This document shows, piece by piece, positions 1-6,250 of a DNA stretch of 6,657 nt. The DNA is from an uncultured Fidelibacterota bacterium. GTDB taxonomy: Bacteria; Fidelibacterota; Fidelibacteria; Fidelibacterales; Fidelibacteraceae. Position numbers and translations under genes: made by a program. The notes below the pieces were generated by a model. The model was not told the origin of the DNA and ran no database searches. It saw only the letters and a program-made list of their open reading frames with translations. The DNA is taken from the NCBI GenBank assembly GCA_937862595.1, contig CALMFL010000094.1:1-6657 (forward strand), in the 5' to 3' direction. The stretch's first letter is position 1; every line of letters begins with the position of its first letter.

Positions 1-192
1 CCCAAAGAAGATTATATTTTTGAGGACACTCCCGGCTCCCTTTTCTTTGACAAGCCCGGAAGGGTCATTTTTTACAATACCGCGGATACGCGCTTTGTCT
101 TCTCGGGACTTTCGTTCCGTGACAAGGATTACACCCGTGTCGTCATTGATATCGACGAACGCGGACTCGCCAAAATCTACACGAAAGAATAG
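1..192 (+). CDS. C-terminal fragment of an unidentified protein
   Basis: An open frame enters from the left edge and runs 63 codons to a TAG stop, so only the C-terminus is visible. The codon choice (GAC, ATC, GTC, CGC, TTC favoured) matches the downstream genes, which supports real coding sequence. The visible part is rich in aromatic and beta-branched residues alternating with charged ones (for example RVIFYNTADTRFVFSGLSF), which suggests a mostly beta-strand domain. It contains no membrane segment, cysteine pair or catalytic motif that I recognise. The end is hydrophilic (KIYTKE). A hairpin with a T-rich tail about 80 bases downstream could end its transcript. I do not recognise the family and assign no function. 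The start and most of the protein lie outside the window. Confidence 0.65.
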   Translation, partial: PKEDYIFEDTPGSLFFDKPGRVIFYNTADTRFVFSGLSFRDKDYTRVVIDIDERGLAKIYTKE

Positions 193-272
193 ACCGCCCC
201 CCGGCGGCTCTTCCCGGCCCGATGACCGGCAGAAATTTCCGGACATTTCCCCATCCCGAACACCGGCCTTCA

Positions 273-307
273 TTCATTCAGATATACTGCTCTGAATGAA
301 ATTTTTC
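273..307 (+). terminator. Hairpin with T-tract, probable terminator of the left-edge gene
   Basis: A perfect 10-bp inverted repeat (TTCATTCAGA at 273-282, TCTGAATGAA at 291-300) encloses an 8-base loop and is followed by ATTTTTC. On the + strand this has the shape of a factor-independent terminator for the gene ending at 192. The stem is AT-rich, so termination may be weak. It could instead be a protein-binding palindrome, but no promoter or start follows it on this strand. Confidence 0.5.
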
Positions 308-312
308 AATGC

Positions 313-343
313 AAAATGAAAAAGGCAGGAGATCCTGCCTTTT
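313..343 (-). terminator. Intrinsic terminator of gdhA
   Basis: The 10-bp stem at 320-329 and 334-343 has a GGCAGG/CCTGCC core, A:T pairs at its base and a 4-base loop. Read on the minus strand it ends in a run of five T, then CATTTT. It starts 27 bases past the gdhA stop codon, the usual place for a factor-independent terminator. On the + strand the stem is also followed by TTTTCC, so it may work weakly in both directions. Confidence 0.85.
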
Positions 344-370
344 CCGGTATCTGAAGTACAGATCGTTAAA

Positions 371-1708
371 TTATACGACGCCCTGTTCGACCATGGCGCG
401 CGCCACTTTCATGAAGCCGGCGATATTTGCGCCGCGGACATAATCCACGTAGTGATCGTCGATCCTTCCATGCTGGACGCACTGTTCATGAATGCGGACC
501 ATGATGCTGTGCAATTCCGAGTCGACGCGTTCGCGGGGCCAGGGCTGACCCATGTAATTCTGCGTCATTTCAAGACCCGAGGTCGCAACGCCGCCGGCGT
601 TTGCGGCTTTACCCGGCGCAAAGAGGATCCTGGCGTTTTCAAACACCTCCACCGCTTCCGGCGTGGAGGGCATGTTCGCGCCTTCAACGACGCATTTGCA
701 TCCGTTTTTCACTAACATTTCAGCGTCATCCTTGCCGAGCTCATTCTGGGTCGCACAGGGAAGCGCCACATCGACCGGCTGTTCCCAGGGACGTTTTTTC
801 GGGAAGAACGTCGCTTTGGGGAATTCCCGGACATAGGGTTCGATAATATCATTGTTGCTTGCCCGCAGCATCAGCATGTAATTGATCTTCTCGTCACGGA
901 TACCGTCGGGATCATAGATGTAGCCGTCGGGACCGGAGAGGGTCACCACTTTTCCGCCGAATTCGTTGACCTTGATCGCTGCGCCCCAGGCCACATTTCC
1001 GAAACCGGAGATCGCGACCTTTTTGCCTTCAAAGCTTTGCCCGATATTCTTGAGCATTTCATTCGCAAAATAGACCACGCCGTATCCGGTCGCTTCCGGA
1101 CGGACCAGGCTTCCGCCCCAGTTCAATCCCTTCCCGGTAAGAACCCCGGTGAATTCGTTGCGGATGCGTTTGTATTGTCCGAAAAGATAGCCGATCTCCC
1201 GGGCGCCGACACCGATATCGCCGGCCGGAACATCCGTACGGCTTCCGATATGGCGCTGCAGTTCGGTCATAAAGCTCTGGCAGAACCGCATGATCTCATC
1301 ATCGGTCTTCCCTTTCGCATCAAAGTCGGAACCGCCTTTCCCGCCGCCCATGGGCAGGGTGGTCAGGGCATTCTTGAATATCTGTTCAAACCCTAAAAAT
1401 TTCAGGATGGATAGATTCACGCTGGGATGAAAACGCAAGCCGCCTTTATAGGGACCGATCGCACTGTTGAATTCGACCCGGTATCCCCGGTTGACCTTGA
1501 CCTCGCCGGCATCATTGACCCACGGGACCCTGAACATGATCGTCCGTTCCGGTTCTACCAGCCGTTCCAGGATATTCGCATTCTGGAACATGGGATTCTT
1601 TTCGTAAACATCCCATACACATCCAACCACTTCTTTCACCGCCTGCAAAAACTCGGGCTGACCGGGGTTTTTTGCAGCCACACCTTCCAAAAACGCTTGC
1701 TTTGTCAT
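371..1708 (-). CDS. gdhA: Glutamate dehydrogenase, hexameric type
   Basis: This cytoplasmic enzyme catalyses reversible reductive amination of 2-oxoglutarate with ammonium to glutamate, using NAD(P)H. The product is 445 residues, close to E. coli GdhA (447). Motifs in order: substrate site IGPYKGGLRFHP (84-95, Lys88) and Lys112; PMGGGKGGSDFD (119-130) with catalytic Lys124; PAGDIGVG (161-168) with catalytic Asp164; Rossmann loop SGFGNVAWG (234-242); then PCATQNEL, EGANMP and the C-terminal GKAANAGGVATSGLEM segment with Ser377. The start at 1708 was chosen because AAGGAGG lies 8 bases upstream. The frame stays open for 24 more codons upstream, but that extension has no ribosome site and would overrun the family N-terminus. 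The gene stands alone, with terminators on both sides. Phe236, Pro260 and Asp261 match the adenine pocket of the NAD-specific Clostridium symbiosum enzyme, so the usual NADP-specific label is uncertain. Confidence 0.97.
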   Translation of the reverse strand: MTKQAFLEGVAAKNPGQPEFLQAVKEVVGCVWDVYEKNPMFQNANILERLVEPERTIMFRVPWVNDAGEVKVNRGYRVEFNSAIGPYKGGLRFHPSVNLSILKFLGFEQIFKNALTTLPMGGGKGGSDFDAKGKTDDEIMRFCQSFMTELQRHIGSRTDVPAGDIGVGAREIGYLFGQYKRIRNEFTGVLTGKGLNWGGSLVRPEATGYGVVYFANEMLKNIGQSFEGKKVAISGFGNVAWGAAIKVNEFGGKVVTLSGPDGYIYDPDGIRDEKINYMLMLRASNNDIIEPYVREFPKATFFPKKRPWEQPVDVALPCATQNELGKDDAEMLVKNGCKCVVEGANMPSTPEAVEVFENARILFAPGKAANAGGVATSGLEMTQNYMGQPWPRERVDSELHSIMVRIHEQCVQHGRIDDHYVDYVRGANIAGFMKVARAMVEQGVV

Positions 1709-1716
1709 GAATTTAT

Positions 1717-1723
1717 CCTCCTT
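1717..1723 (-). promoter_or_regulatory. gdhA ribosome-binding site
   Basis: On the minus strand AAGGAGG lies 8 bases before ATG 1708. It matches the anti-Shine-Dalgarno sequence fully over seven bases and fixes the start as MTKQAF, not the longer open frame that begins at 1780. Confidence 0.9.
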
Positions 1724-1803
1724 ATCGCTAACAAATTCATTCTTTGGTTCTTTGTTTCCGTTTGACTCCCGGGCGCCCAAGGATCGGCGCGGGGGACTTT
1801 CCC

Positions 1804-1873
1804 ATCTTGTTTAGTCACAAGAATTACATCTTAATTAACATCTAATTTACAGCAATTGTTTTACAAAAGTAAA
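1804..1873 (-). promoter_or_regulatory. Candidate gdhA promoter with dyads
   Basis: On the minus strand a possible sigma-70-like pair is TTGCTG (1850-1855) and TAAGAT (1828-1833) with a 16-base spacer, about 120 bases upstream of the gdhA start. Three symmetric or repeated elements lie around it. TTTAC-N4-GTAAA spans 1860-1873, just upstream of the -35 candidate. ACATCT repeats at 12-base spacing (1826-1831, 1838-1843) across the spacer and -10. TCTTGT-N6-ACAAGA spans 1805-1822, just downstream. The promoter match is modest and the lineage's consensus is unknown, so the exact boxes are inference. Confidence 0.4.
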
Positions 1874-1960
1874 CATGAGATTTGGCTTTTTTGGTTTATT
1901 TTTCGCGATTTTTCATGAATTTTCCGGTGAATAAACTTGTCCTGCCAGCTCATATTTTCA

Positions 1961-1987
1961 ACAAAAACCCCGCTAAATATTCGGGGT
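1961..1987 (-). terminator. Intrinsic terminator downstream of plsX
   Basis: The inverted repeat ACCCCG (1967-1972) and CGGGGT (1982-1987) has a 9-base AT-rich loop. Read on the minus strand it is followed directly by TTTTTGTTG. It lies about 85 bases past the plsX stop and upstream of the gdhA promoter, so it would keep plsX transcription out of gdhA. Confidence 0.75.
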
Positions 1988-2032
1988 ATAAATTATTCAT
2001 CGTCAATTCGGTGAAATCGCTCAAGTTCTATC

Positions 2033-2050
2033 AAAAAAGCTCCCGGGGAG
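2033..2050 (-). terminator. Proximal plsX terminator-like hairpin
   Basis: On the minus strand, about 22 bases past the plsX stop, a short GC stem (CTCC-CCG-GGAG) is followed by C and six T. An A-run at 2061-2066 on the template side could extend the stem by pairing with the T-run. The core stem is only 4 bp, so this may be a weak first terminator in tandem with the one at 1961-1987. Confidence 0.45.
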
Positions 2051-2072
2051 TCAAACATTTTTTATATTTTTT

Positions 2073-3128
2073 TCAGGTAACGGTTTTCGTTTTTTCAGCT
2101 TCAAAATGAGCGATCGCTTCCCGCATGGCGGGTATCATATCATCCTCAACGGCCCGGACGGCCGCCCGGATCCCGTTCTTGAAGGCATAGGCCGAGGAGC
2201 GCCCGTGGCTTTTGATCACGAGCTTGTCGAACCCGAAGATCGGCGCGCCGCCGTATTCCTCGTAGCTGGCGACCTTCATGAGCTTTTTGATGCCGCCCGA
2301 AAGACAGAGCAGTCCGATCTTCCAGATCAGTTTTCCCTTCATGGCCATTTTTGCGATCTTTTTAACGGCTTCCGAGGTGCCCTCCATGGTCTTGATGGCG
2401 ATATTCCCCGTCATCCCCTCGCTTACGATAATGTCGGCTTTCCCCTTGATCAGGTCATTTCCCTCGATATTGCCGATAAACTCGATATCGGGCCGCGAGG
2501 AAAGGAGCCGGTAGGCCTGTTTCATGGTCTCGTTGCCTTTATGTTCCTCCGCGCCGATGTTCAGCAATCCCACGGTCGGTTCGGCAATGCGAAGGATCTT
2601 TTTCGCATAGCTGGTCCCCATATAGGCAAAATGCACCAGGTCGTCCGCCGAATTGCTCACGTTCGCTCCGATGTCCATCATCAGGGAAAATATCCCGGGG
2701 CGCTGCCGTTCGTTGAGCGTCGGGAAGACCGTACCCAGGGCTGTCCGGTTCACGCCGGGAATGCGCCGGATATGGGTTGCCGCGGACAGGATGACGGCCC
2801 CGGTGCTTCCGGCGGAGACCATGGCATCGGCTTTTCCTTCGCTCAGCAGCCGTGCGGCCAGCAGGACAGACGCATTGGGCTTCTGAAGGATCGCCTCTTT
2901 GGGATGATCTTCCATGGTGATCTCGTCCGGCGTGTGCACGAGCGTGATCCGCTCCCCGAAACCGGCATGTTCTTTCAGTTCGGTCCTGATCTTTTGCTCA
3001 TCGCCGATCAGCAGGATACGGACCCGCGGATCCTCCGCCAGCGCGAGGCAAACGCCCTCGACCGTGATGCGCGGCGCGTGGTCTCCGCCCATGGCATCGA
3101 CGGCGATCGTAATTTTCTCTTTGTTCAT
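2073..3128 (-). CDS. plsX: Phosphate acyltransferase PlsX
   Basis: PlsX converts acyl-ACP and phosphate to acyl-phosphate, the acyl donor for PlsY in phosphatidic acid synthesis. It is a cytosolic protein associated peripherally with the membrane. The 351 residues fit the family length (about 330-356). Landmarks in order: N-terminal DAMGGDHAP (11-19), SAGSTGA (105-111), DIGANVSN (152-159), NIGAEEHKGN (190-199), GNIEGNDL (219-226), SEGMTGNIAIK (236-246) and YGGAPIFGF (292-300) followed by the SHGRSSAYAFKN segment. The start is ATG 3128, with AGGGGA seven bases upstream. The protein begins directly with the first beta strand, so no other start is needed. Its common partners rpmF (upstream) and fabH/fabD (downstream) are absent here. 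It is divergent from secD and followed by terminator hairpins, so it appears to be transcribed alone. A longer open frame on the opposite strand is a shadow. Confidence 0.97.
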   Translation of the reverse strand: MNKEKITIAVDAMGGDHAPRITVEGVCLALAEDPRVRILLIGDEQKIRTELKEHAGFGERITLVHTPDEITMEDHPKEAILQKPNASVLLAARLLSEGKADAMVSAGSTGAVILSAATHIRRIPGVNRTALGTVFPTLNERQRPGIFSLMMDIGANVSNSADDLVHFAYMGTSYAKKILRIAEPTVGLLNIGAEEHKGNETMKQAYRLLSSRPDIEFIGNIEGNDLIKGKADIIVSEGMTGNIAIKTMEGTSEAVKKIAKMAMKGKLIWKIGLLCLSGGIKKLMKVASYEEYGGAPIFGFDKLVIKSHGRSSAYAFKNGIRAAVRAVEDDMIPAMREAIAHFEAEKTKTVT

Positions 3129-3359
3129 TGTAGTTTCCCCTATGCTGTGCTGCAGGGAATGTACGGTTTTTTTGCCCGCCGGTCTAACATTTTATTTATC
3201 GCCGTTCAGCGTGCGCGCAGGCGTTGATTTTCAATTAATTTATTGGTTTTTCTTCTTTCATCCGTTAAATTTGACAGCTTTGCTATTTATCATGAAAAAC
3301 GTAATTCTGCTTAAAGCGGCAGGATGATATTGAAACAGAATATGGAGGTTAGATCCGGT
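3129..3359. promoter_or_regulatory. Divergent plsX/secD promoter region
   Basis: This 231-bp spacer must hold the promoters of both genes. It is AT-rich, especially around 3225-3300. A perfect -35-like TTGACA lies at 3271-3276 on the + strand, but no good -10 sits 16-18 bases after it. TATCAT at 3288-3293 is too close to pair with it and would need a poor -35 (TTAAAT, 3265-3270). On the minus strand an AT-rich TAAATAAAATG stretch around 3191-3201 could hold the plsX -10. No gene, rpmF included, is found in the spacer. Confidence 0.45.
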
Positions 3360-5258
3360 ATGTCTAAAAACCTTATATGGCGTTATCTCATTATAGCTGT
3401 GGTCCTGGGTTGGGCGGTGTATTCCCTGATACCCACATTGCAGTATGAGCGCTTAAGTGACAAAGAAAAAACGGTGCTGGAAGAAGAAGGAAAGCTGGTC
3501 GACCTGGAATCCAGGATCATTAAACGCGGTCTGGACCTTCAGGGCGGCATGCATCTGATCCTTGAGGTCAATGTCCCGCAATTCGTCAGAAAGATCGCGG
3601 ACCATCAGTCCAGAGCCTATTACGATTACATGGAAAAGGTGGACGCGCTTTACGCCCAGGATCCGGAAGAGGATTATCTTGACATGATGCTGGAGACCGC
3701 CAACGCCGACAGTCTGCGATTAAGCCGTTACTTCCCCTCGGAAGACCGCAAGACCGACAACCGGTCCGTTGTGGAGAACCTCCGGAAAGAATGTGAACAG
3801 GCGGTCGTCCGCGCCGAAGAGATCATCCGGAACCGTATCGACCAGTTCGGCGTCGCCGAACCGGTGATCCAGCTGGTCGGGAACAAGCGCATTATCGTCG
3901 AACTGGCGGGCATTGACGACCCCCAGCGTGCGAAAGACATCATTCACAATACCGCACTGCTCGAGTTCGTGCTGCTGAAAGATGCCGACTACACACAGGA
4001 TATTATCAACCGCATCGATGCCGCCGTCAAGCGGATCACGCCGGGCGACATCAGCGCCCTTGACACCGCGGTGGTTTCCAATAAAAAAAGCTCGGACAAA
4101 GAGATCTCCGTGAGCGAACTGCTCGGACTTGAAGAAGACGGGACCGCCAGCGATTCTTCCGTCCTCGTGGACGAGAACCTTGCGCTTGACAAACCCTTCA
4201 GCGCGCTGCTGCGGAACCTGGGCTGGGACATCGGCGTCCCCGCCGAGAATTACTACGCCGTGAACAAGATCCTGAACGACCCCGAGGTCGTGCGCATCCT
4301 GCCGAACGACCTGAGGATCCTTTTCTCGGGTAAAACGCAGTCGATGCAGACCACCGAAGGCAAGTCGGTCGCGTTCTACACGCTTTATTTTGTGAACCGT
4401 GAAGCCGGCCTAACCGGTGAAACGGTCAAGGAAGCCAAAGCCGAGCTGGGAAGCGTTTCCAGCGAGAAAATGGGACAGCCGATCGTCAACGTCCGCATGG
4501 ATGCCGAGGGCACCAAGACCTGGGCGCGCCTGACGGGCGCCAATGTGGACAAACGCCTTGCCATCGTCCTTGACAATAAGGTTCAAATGGCCCCGCGGAT
4601 CGAGAACAAGATCCCGAACGGCCGCACCCTGATCGAAGGGTTCGCAAATCTTCAGGAAGCGCAGGACATTGAGATCGTCCTGAAAGCCGGCGCCCTTCCC
4701 GCGCCCATCGACATCATCGAAGAGCGCACCGTGGGGGCTTCCCTCGGCGCCGATTCCGTTCAGCGCGGCGTAAAGAGCGCCCTGATCGGCCTGGCCCTTG
4801 TCGCTCTGTTCATCATTATCTACTATCAGGGAGCCGGCATCATCGCCATTGTCACCCTGATCCTGAATATTTTCTTTGTGTTATCCATTCTTGCCTCCCT
4901 GCGGGCGACCCTGACGCTTCCCGGCATTGCGGGACTTGTGCTGACCATGGGCATGGCGGTGGATGCCAATGTGCTTATTTTCGAGCGCATCCGTGAAGAG
5001 TACCTGAAAGGCAAGACCGTGCGTTCTTCCGTTGAAAACGGCTACTCGCGGGCCCTGATCACGATCATGGATGCCAACCTGACCACGCTGATCACGGCAC
5101 TGGTGCTGTGGCAGTACGGTTCGGGTCCCATCCGCGGATTTGCCGTTGTTCTGTTCTGGGGTATCATCTTCAACTTTGTTTCCGGATACTTCATTTCACG
5201 CACGATCTTCGTATCGTTCACGCACGGCAAAAAACCCTTAAATAAGCTCAGCATATAG
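3360..5258 (+). CDS. secD: Protein translocase subunit SecD
   Basis: With SecF, this inner-membrane protein uses the proton motive force to help pull or release proteins exported through SecYEG. The product has 632 residues (E. coli SecD has 615). TM1 spans about 7-26, followed by GLDLQGGMHLILEV (57-70). The large extracytoplasmic P1 region carries RNRIDQFGVAEPVIQ (157-171) and RIIVELAGIDDPQRAK (177-192). LKAGALPAPI (441-450) precedes five more membrane helices, at about 471-488, 492-512, 521-542, 568-586 and 592-615. The conserved Asp535 lies in GMAVDANVLIFERIREE (531-547) and corresponds to the proton-path Asp519 of E. coli. ATG 3360 was chosen because GGAGG precedes it by 11 bases and it gives a normal N-terminus. 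In-frame ATGs at 3324 and 3342 lack ribosome sites. Charged inserts occur at about 75-135 and 206-335. No yajC lies upstream. Confidence 0.97.
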   Translation: MSKNLIWRYLIIAVVLGWAVYSLIPTLQYERLSDKEKTVLEEEGKLVDLESRIIKRGLDLQGGMHLILEVNVPQFVRKIADHQSRAYYDYMEKVDALYAQDPEEDYLDMMLETANADSLRLSRYFPSEDRKTDNRSVVENLRKECEQAVVRAEEIIRNRIDQFGVAEPVIQLVGNKRIIVELAGIDDPQRAKDIIHNTALLEFVLLKDADYTQDIINRIDAAVKRITPGDISALDTAVVSNKKSSDKEISVSELLGLEEDGTASDSSVLVDENLALDKPFSALLRNLGWDIGVPAENYYAVNKILNDPEVVRILPNDLRILFSGKTQSMQTTEGKSVAFYTLYFVNREAGLTGETVKEAKAELGSVSSEKMGQPIVNVRMDAEGTKTWARLTGANVDKRLAIVLDNKVQMAPRIENKIPNGRTLIEGFANLQEAQDIEIVLKAGALPAPIDIIEERTVGASLGADSVQRGVKSALIGLALVALFIIIYYQGAGIIAIVTLILNIFFVLSILASLRATLTLPGIAGLVLTMGMAVDANVLIFERIREEYLKGKTVRSSVENGYSRALITIMDANLTTLITALVLWQYGSGPIRGFAVVLFWGIIFNFVSGYFISRTIFVSFTHGKKPLNKLSI

Positions 5259-5262
5259 GAGG
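5257..5262 (+). promoter_or_regulatory. secF ribosome-binding site overlapping the secD stop
   Basis: AGGAGG begins inside the secD TAG stop codon, so ribosomes ending secD sit directly on the secF initiation site, which implies translational coupling. The gap to ATG 5265 is only 2 bases. The next codon, GTG 5268, lies 5 bases away, a more usual distance, so either codon could be the true start. Confidence 0.85.
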
Positions 5263-5264
5263 TT

Positions 5265-6158
5265 ATGGTGCTACAAATCTTCAAGAAAGCGAATTACAAT
5301 ATTGTCGATAAACGCCGTCTTGCGTTCATCGTTTCGGTCGTGGTCATTCTCGCGGGCGTCGTTTCTCTCTTTTTGCAGGGACTCAATTTCGGCATCGATT
5401 TTGAGGGCGGCGCGAAAATGCAGATCAAATTCAACACGCCCGTCACCGCAGAAGAACTCCGGGCCAAATTCACCGTAACGGACTTCGGCATTCCCGAGAT
5501 CAAGAGCAGCGGCGTGAACGAATACATGATCACGATCAATGCAAGCGAATCCGTGGATACCGATGAGGTCCTGAAATCGGTTCTCGGGACGATGGATTAT
5601 ACCCTGCTTCAGGTCGATAAGATCGGCCCGAAGATCGGACATGAAATGCGCAGCAATTCCTTCAAGGCCATCCTGATCGCGCTGATCCTGGTGCTGATCT
5701 ACATTACCGTCCGTTTCGAGTTCAAATTCGCGGTCGGCGCCGTGATCGCCCTGGCGCACGACGTCCTGGTCACCTTTGCCTTCTTCTCCTTCTTCCAATG
5801 GGAAATTTCCATGCCGGTGCTCGCGGCCTTCCTGACCATTGTGGGGTATTCCCTGAACGACACGATCGTGGTCTATGACCGGATCCGGGAGAACATCAAG
5901 GTTCACAAAGGCAAACCCTTAAAGGACGTGATCAATCTGAGCATCAATCAATCCCTGTCCCGTACGGTCATTACCTCTCTGACCACCTTCATGGTCGTCC
6001 TGATCCTCGCGATCTTCGGCGGACAGGTATTGTTCGGCTTCTCGATCGCCATGGTCGTCGGCGTGATCGTCGGAACCTATTCCTCGATGTTCGTCGCCGC
6101 GCCTATCCTGATCGCCTGGGAACACAAGTTCAAGGAAAAAGAAGAAAAGAAAGCCTGA
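5265..6158 (+). CDS. secF: Protein translocase subunit SecF
   Basis: SecF partners SecD in the proton-driven accessory complex of the Sec export channel. The 297 residues have the expected six-helix layout. TM1 is at about 19-37. GIDFEGG (43-49) opens the P1 domain (about 48-125). VDKIGPKIGHEM precedes TM2 (about 131-150). TM3 is at 155-176. TM4 holds GYSLNDTIVVYDRIREN (194-210) with the conserved Asp199. TM5 and TM6 lie at about 233-251 and 257-283. The C-terminus is a short charged, lysine-rich cytoplasmic tail (EHKFKEKEEKKA). The gene begins six bases after the secD stop and is surely co-transcribed with it. Start choice: ATG 5265 is only 2 bases from AGGAGG, so GTG 5268 (one residue shorter) is a realistic alternative. 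It is somewhat shorter than E. coli SecF (323), mainly at the ends. Confidence 0.97.
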   Translation: MVLQIFKKANYNIVDKRRLAFIVSVVVILAGVVSLFLQGLNFGIDFEGGAKMQIKFNTPVTAEELRAKFTVTDFGIPEIKSSGVNEYMITINASESVDTDEVLKSVLGTMDYTLLQVDKIGPKIGHEMRSNSFKAILIALILVLIYITVRFEFKFAVGAVIALAHDVLVTFAFFSFFQWEISMPVLAAFLTIVGYSLNDTIVVYDRIRENIKVHKGKPLKDVINLSINQSLSRTVITSLTTFMVVLILAIFGGQVLFGFSIAMVVGVIVGTYSSMFVAAPILIAWEHKFKEKEEKKA

Positions 6159-6162
6159 CAGT

Positions 6163-6197
6163 TTCCGGCCGGGACACCTGCCGGAACCCGTGTTTTT
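6163..6197 (+). terminator. First hairpin after secF, possible terminator
   Basis: TTCCGGC (6163-6169) pairs with GCCGGAA (6180-6186) around a 10-base loop, five bases after the secF stop. A run of five T follows only after a 6-base gap (6193-6197), so as an intrinsic terminator it is imperfect. It may instead stabilise the 3' end of the secDF messenger or act in tandem with the next hairpin. Confidence 0.4.
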
Positions 6198-6201
6198 ATA
6201 T

Positions 6202-6230
6202 AAACCCGGCTGAAAATGCCGGGTTTGTTC
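6202..6230 (+). terminator. Intrinsic terminator of the secDF operon
   Basis: AAACCCGGC (6202-6210) and GCCGGGTTT (6218-6226) form a perfect 9-bp stem with a 7-base loop. The stem ends in TTT and continues GTTCTAT. The tail is less T-pure than ideal. Its position after secF and 20 bases before the next start supports termination of secDF ahead of the ABC gene. Confidence 0.7.
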
Positions 6231-6250
6231 TATAAAGAAACCGAGGGACT

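Larger units (their letters stand above)
1709..2072. other. gdhA-plsX intergenic region (364 bp)
   Basis: This AT-rich stretch contains no credible gene. From right to left on the minus strand it holds two hairpins with T-tracts following plsX, then a dyad-rich candidate promoter and operator stretch (about 1804-1873), then a gdhA leader of roughly 100 bases ending in a strong Shine-Dalgarno site. A 75-codon TTG-started frame on the + strand at 1882-2109 crosses the terminator hairpins, overlaps the plsX end and lacks a ribosome site. Confidence 0.8.

Noticed and set aside
194..207. A CCGCC-CCCC-GGCGG hairpin right after the left-edge stop codon.
   Set aside because: The stem is 5 bp and is followed by CTCTTCCC, not a T-run, so it is not supported as a terminator.
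20..295. A 91-codon + strand frame overlapping the left-edge gene.
   Set aside because: It lies in a different frame from the 63-codon coding fragment and runs into the hairpin at 273-300. Its Ser/Arg/Pro-rich composition looks like a shadow.
1709..1780. A 24-codon N-terminal extension of gdhA to an upstream ATG.
   Set aside because: A full AAGGAGG site precedes ATG 1708, and the shorter protein matches the family length. The extension is hydrophilic and lacks a ribosome site.
1882..2109. A 75-codon frame with a TTG start in the gdhA-plsX spacer, + strand.
   Set aside because: It has no Shine-Dalgarno sequence, runs through two terminator hairpins, overlaps the plsX end, and its Phe/Lys-rich content reflects AT-rich non-coding DNA.
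2106..3227. A 373-codon open frame on the + strand opposite plsX, slightly longer than plsX itself.
   Set aside because: It is antisense to an unmistakable plsX. Its translation is rich in Arg, His, Gly and Asp with no domain, as expected for a mirror frame of biased codons, and it has no ribosome site.
5271..5906. A 211-codon open frame on the minus strand inside secF.
   Set aside because: Its extreme Asp/Glu/His/Arg composition is typical of the antisense of membrane-protein codons. It has no start signal and is fully covered by secF.
6195..6204. The palindrome TTTATATAAA in the secF-ABC spacer, considered as an operator or a -10 box.
   Set aside because: It is short and AT-only, lies between two hairpins, and has no -35 partner at 16-18 bases; chance is likely.
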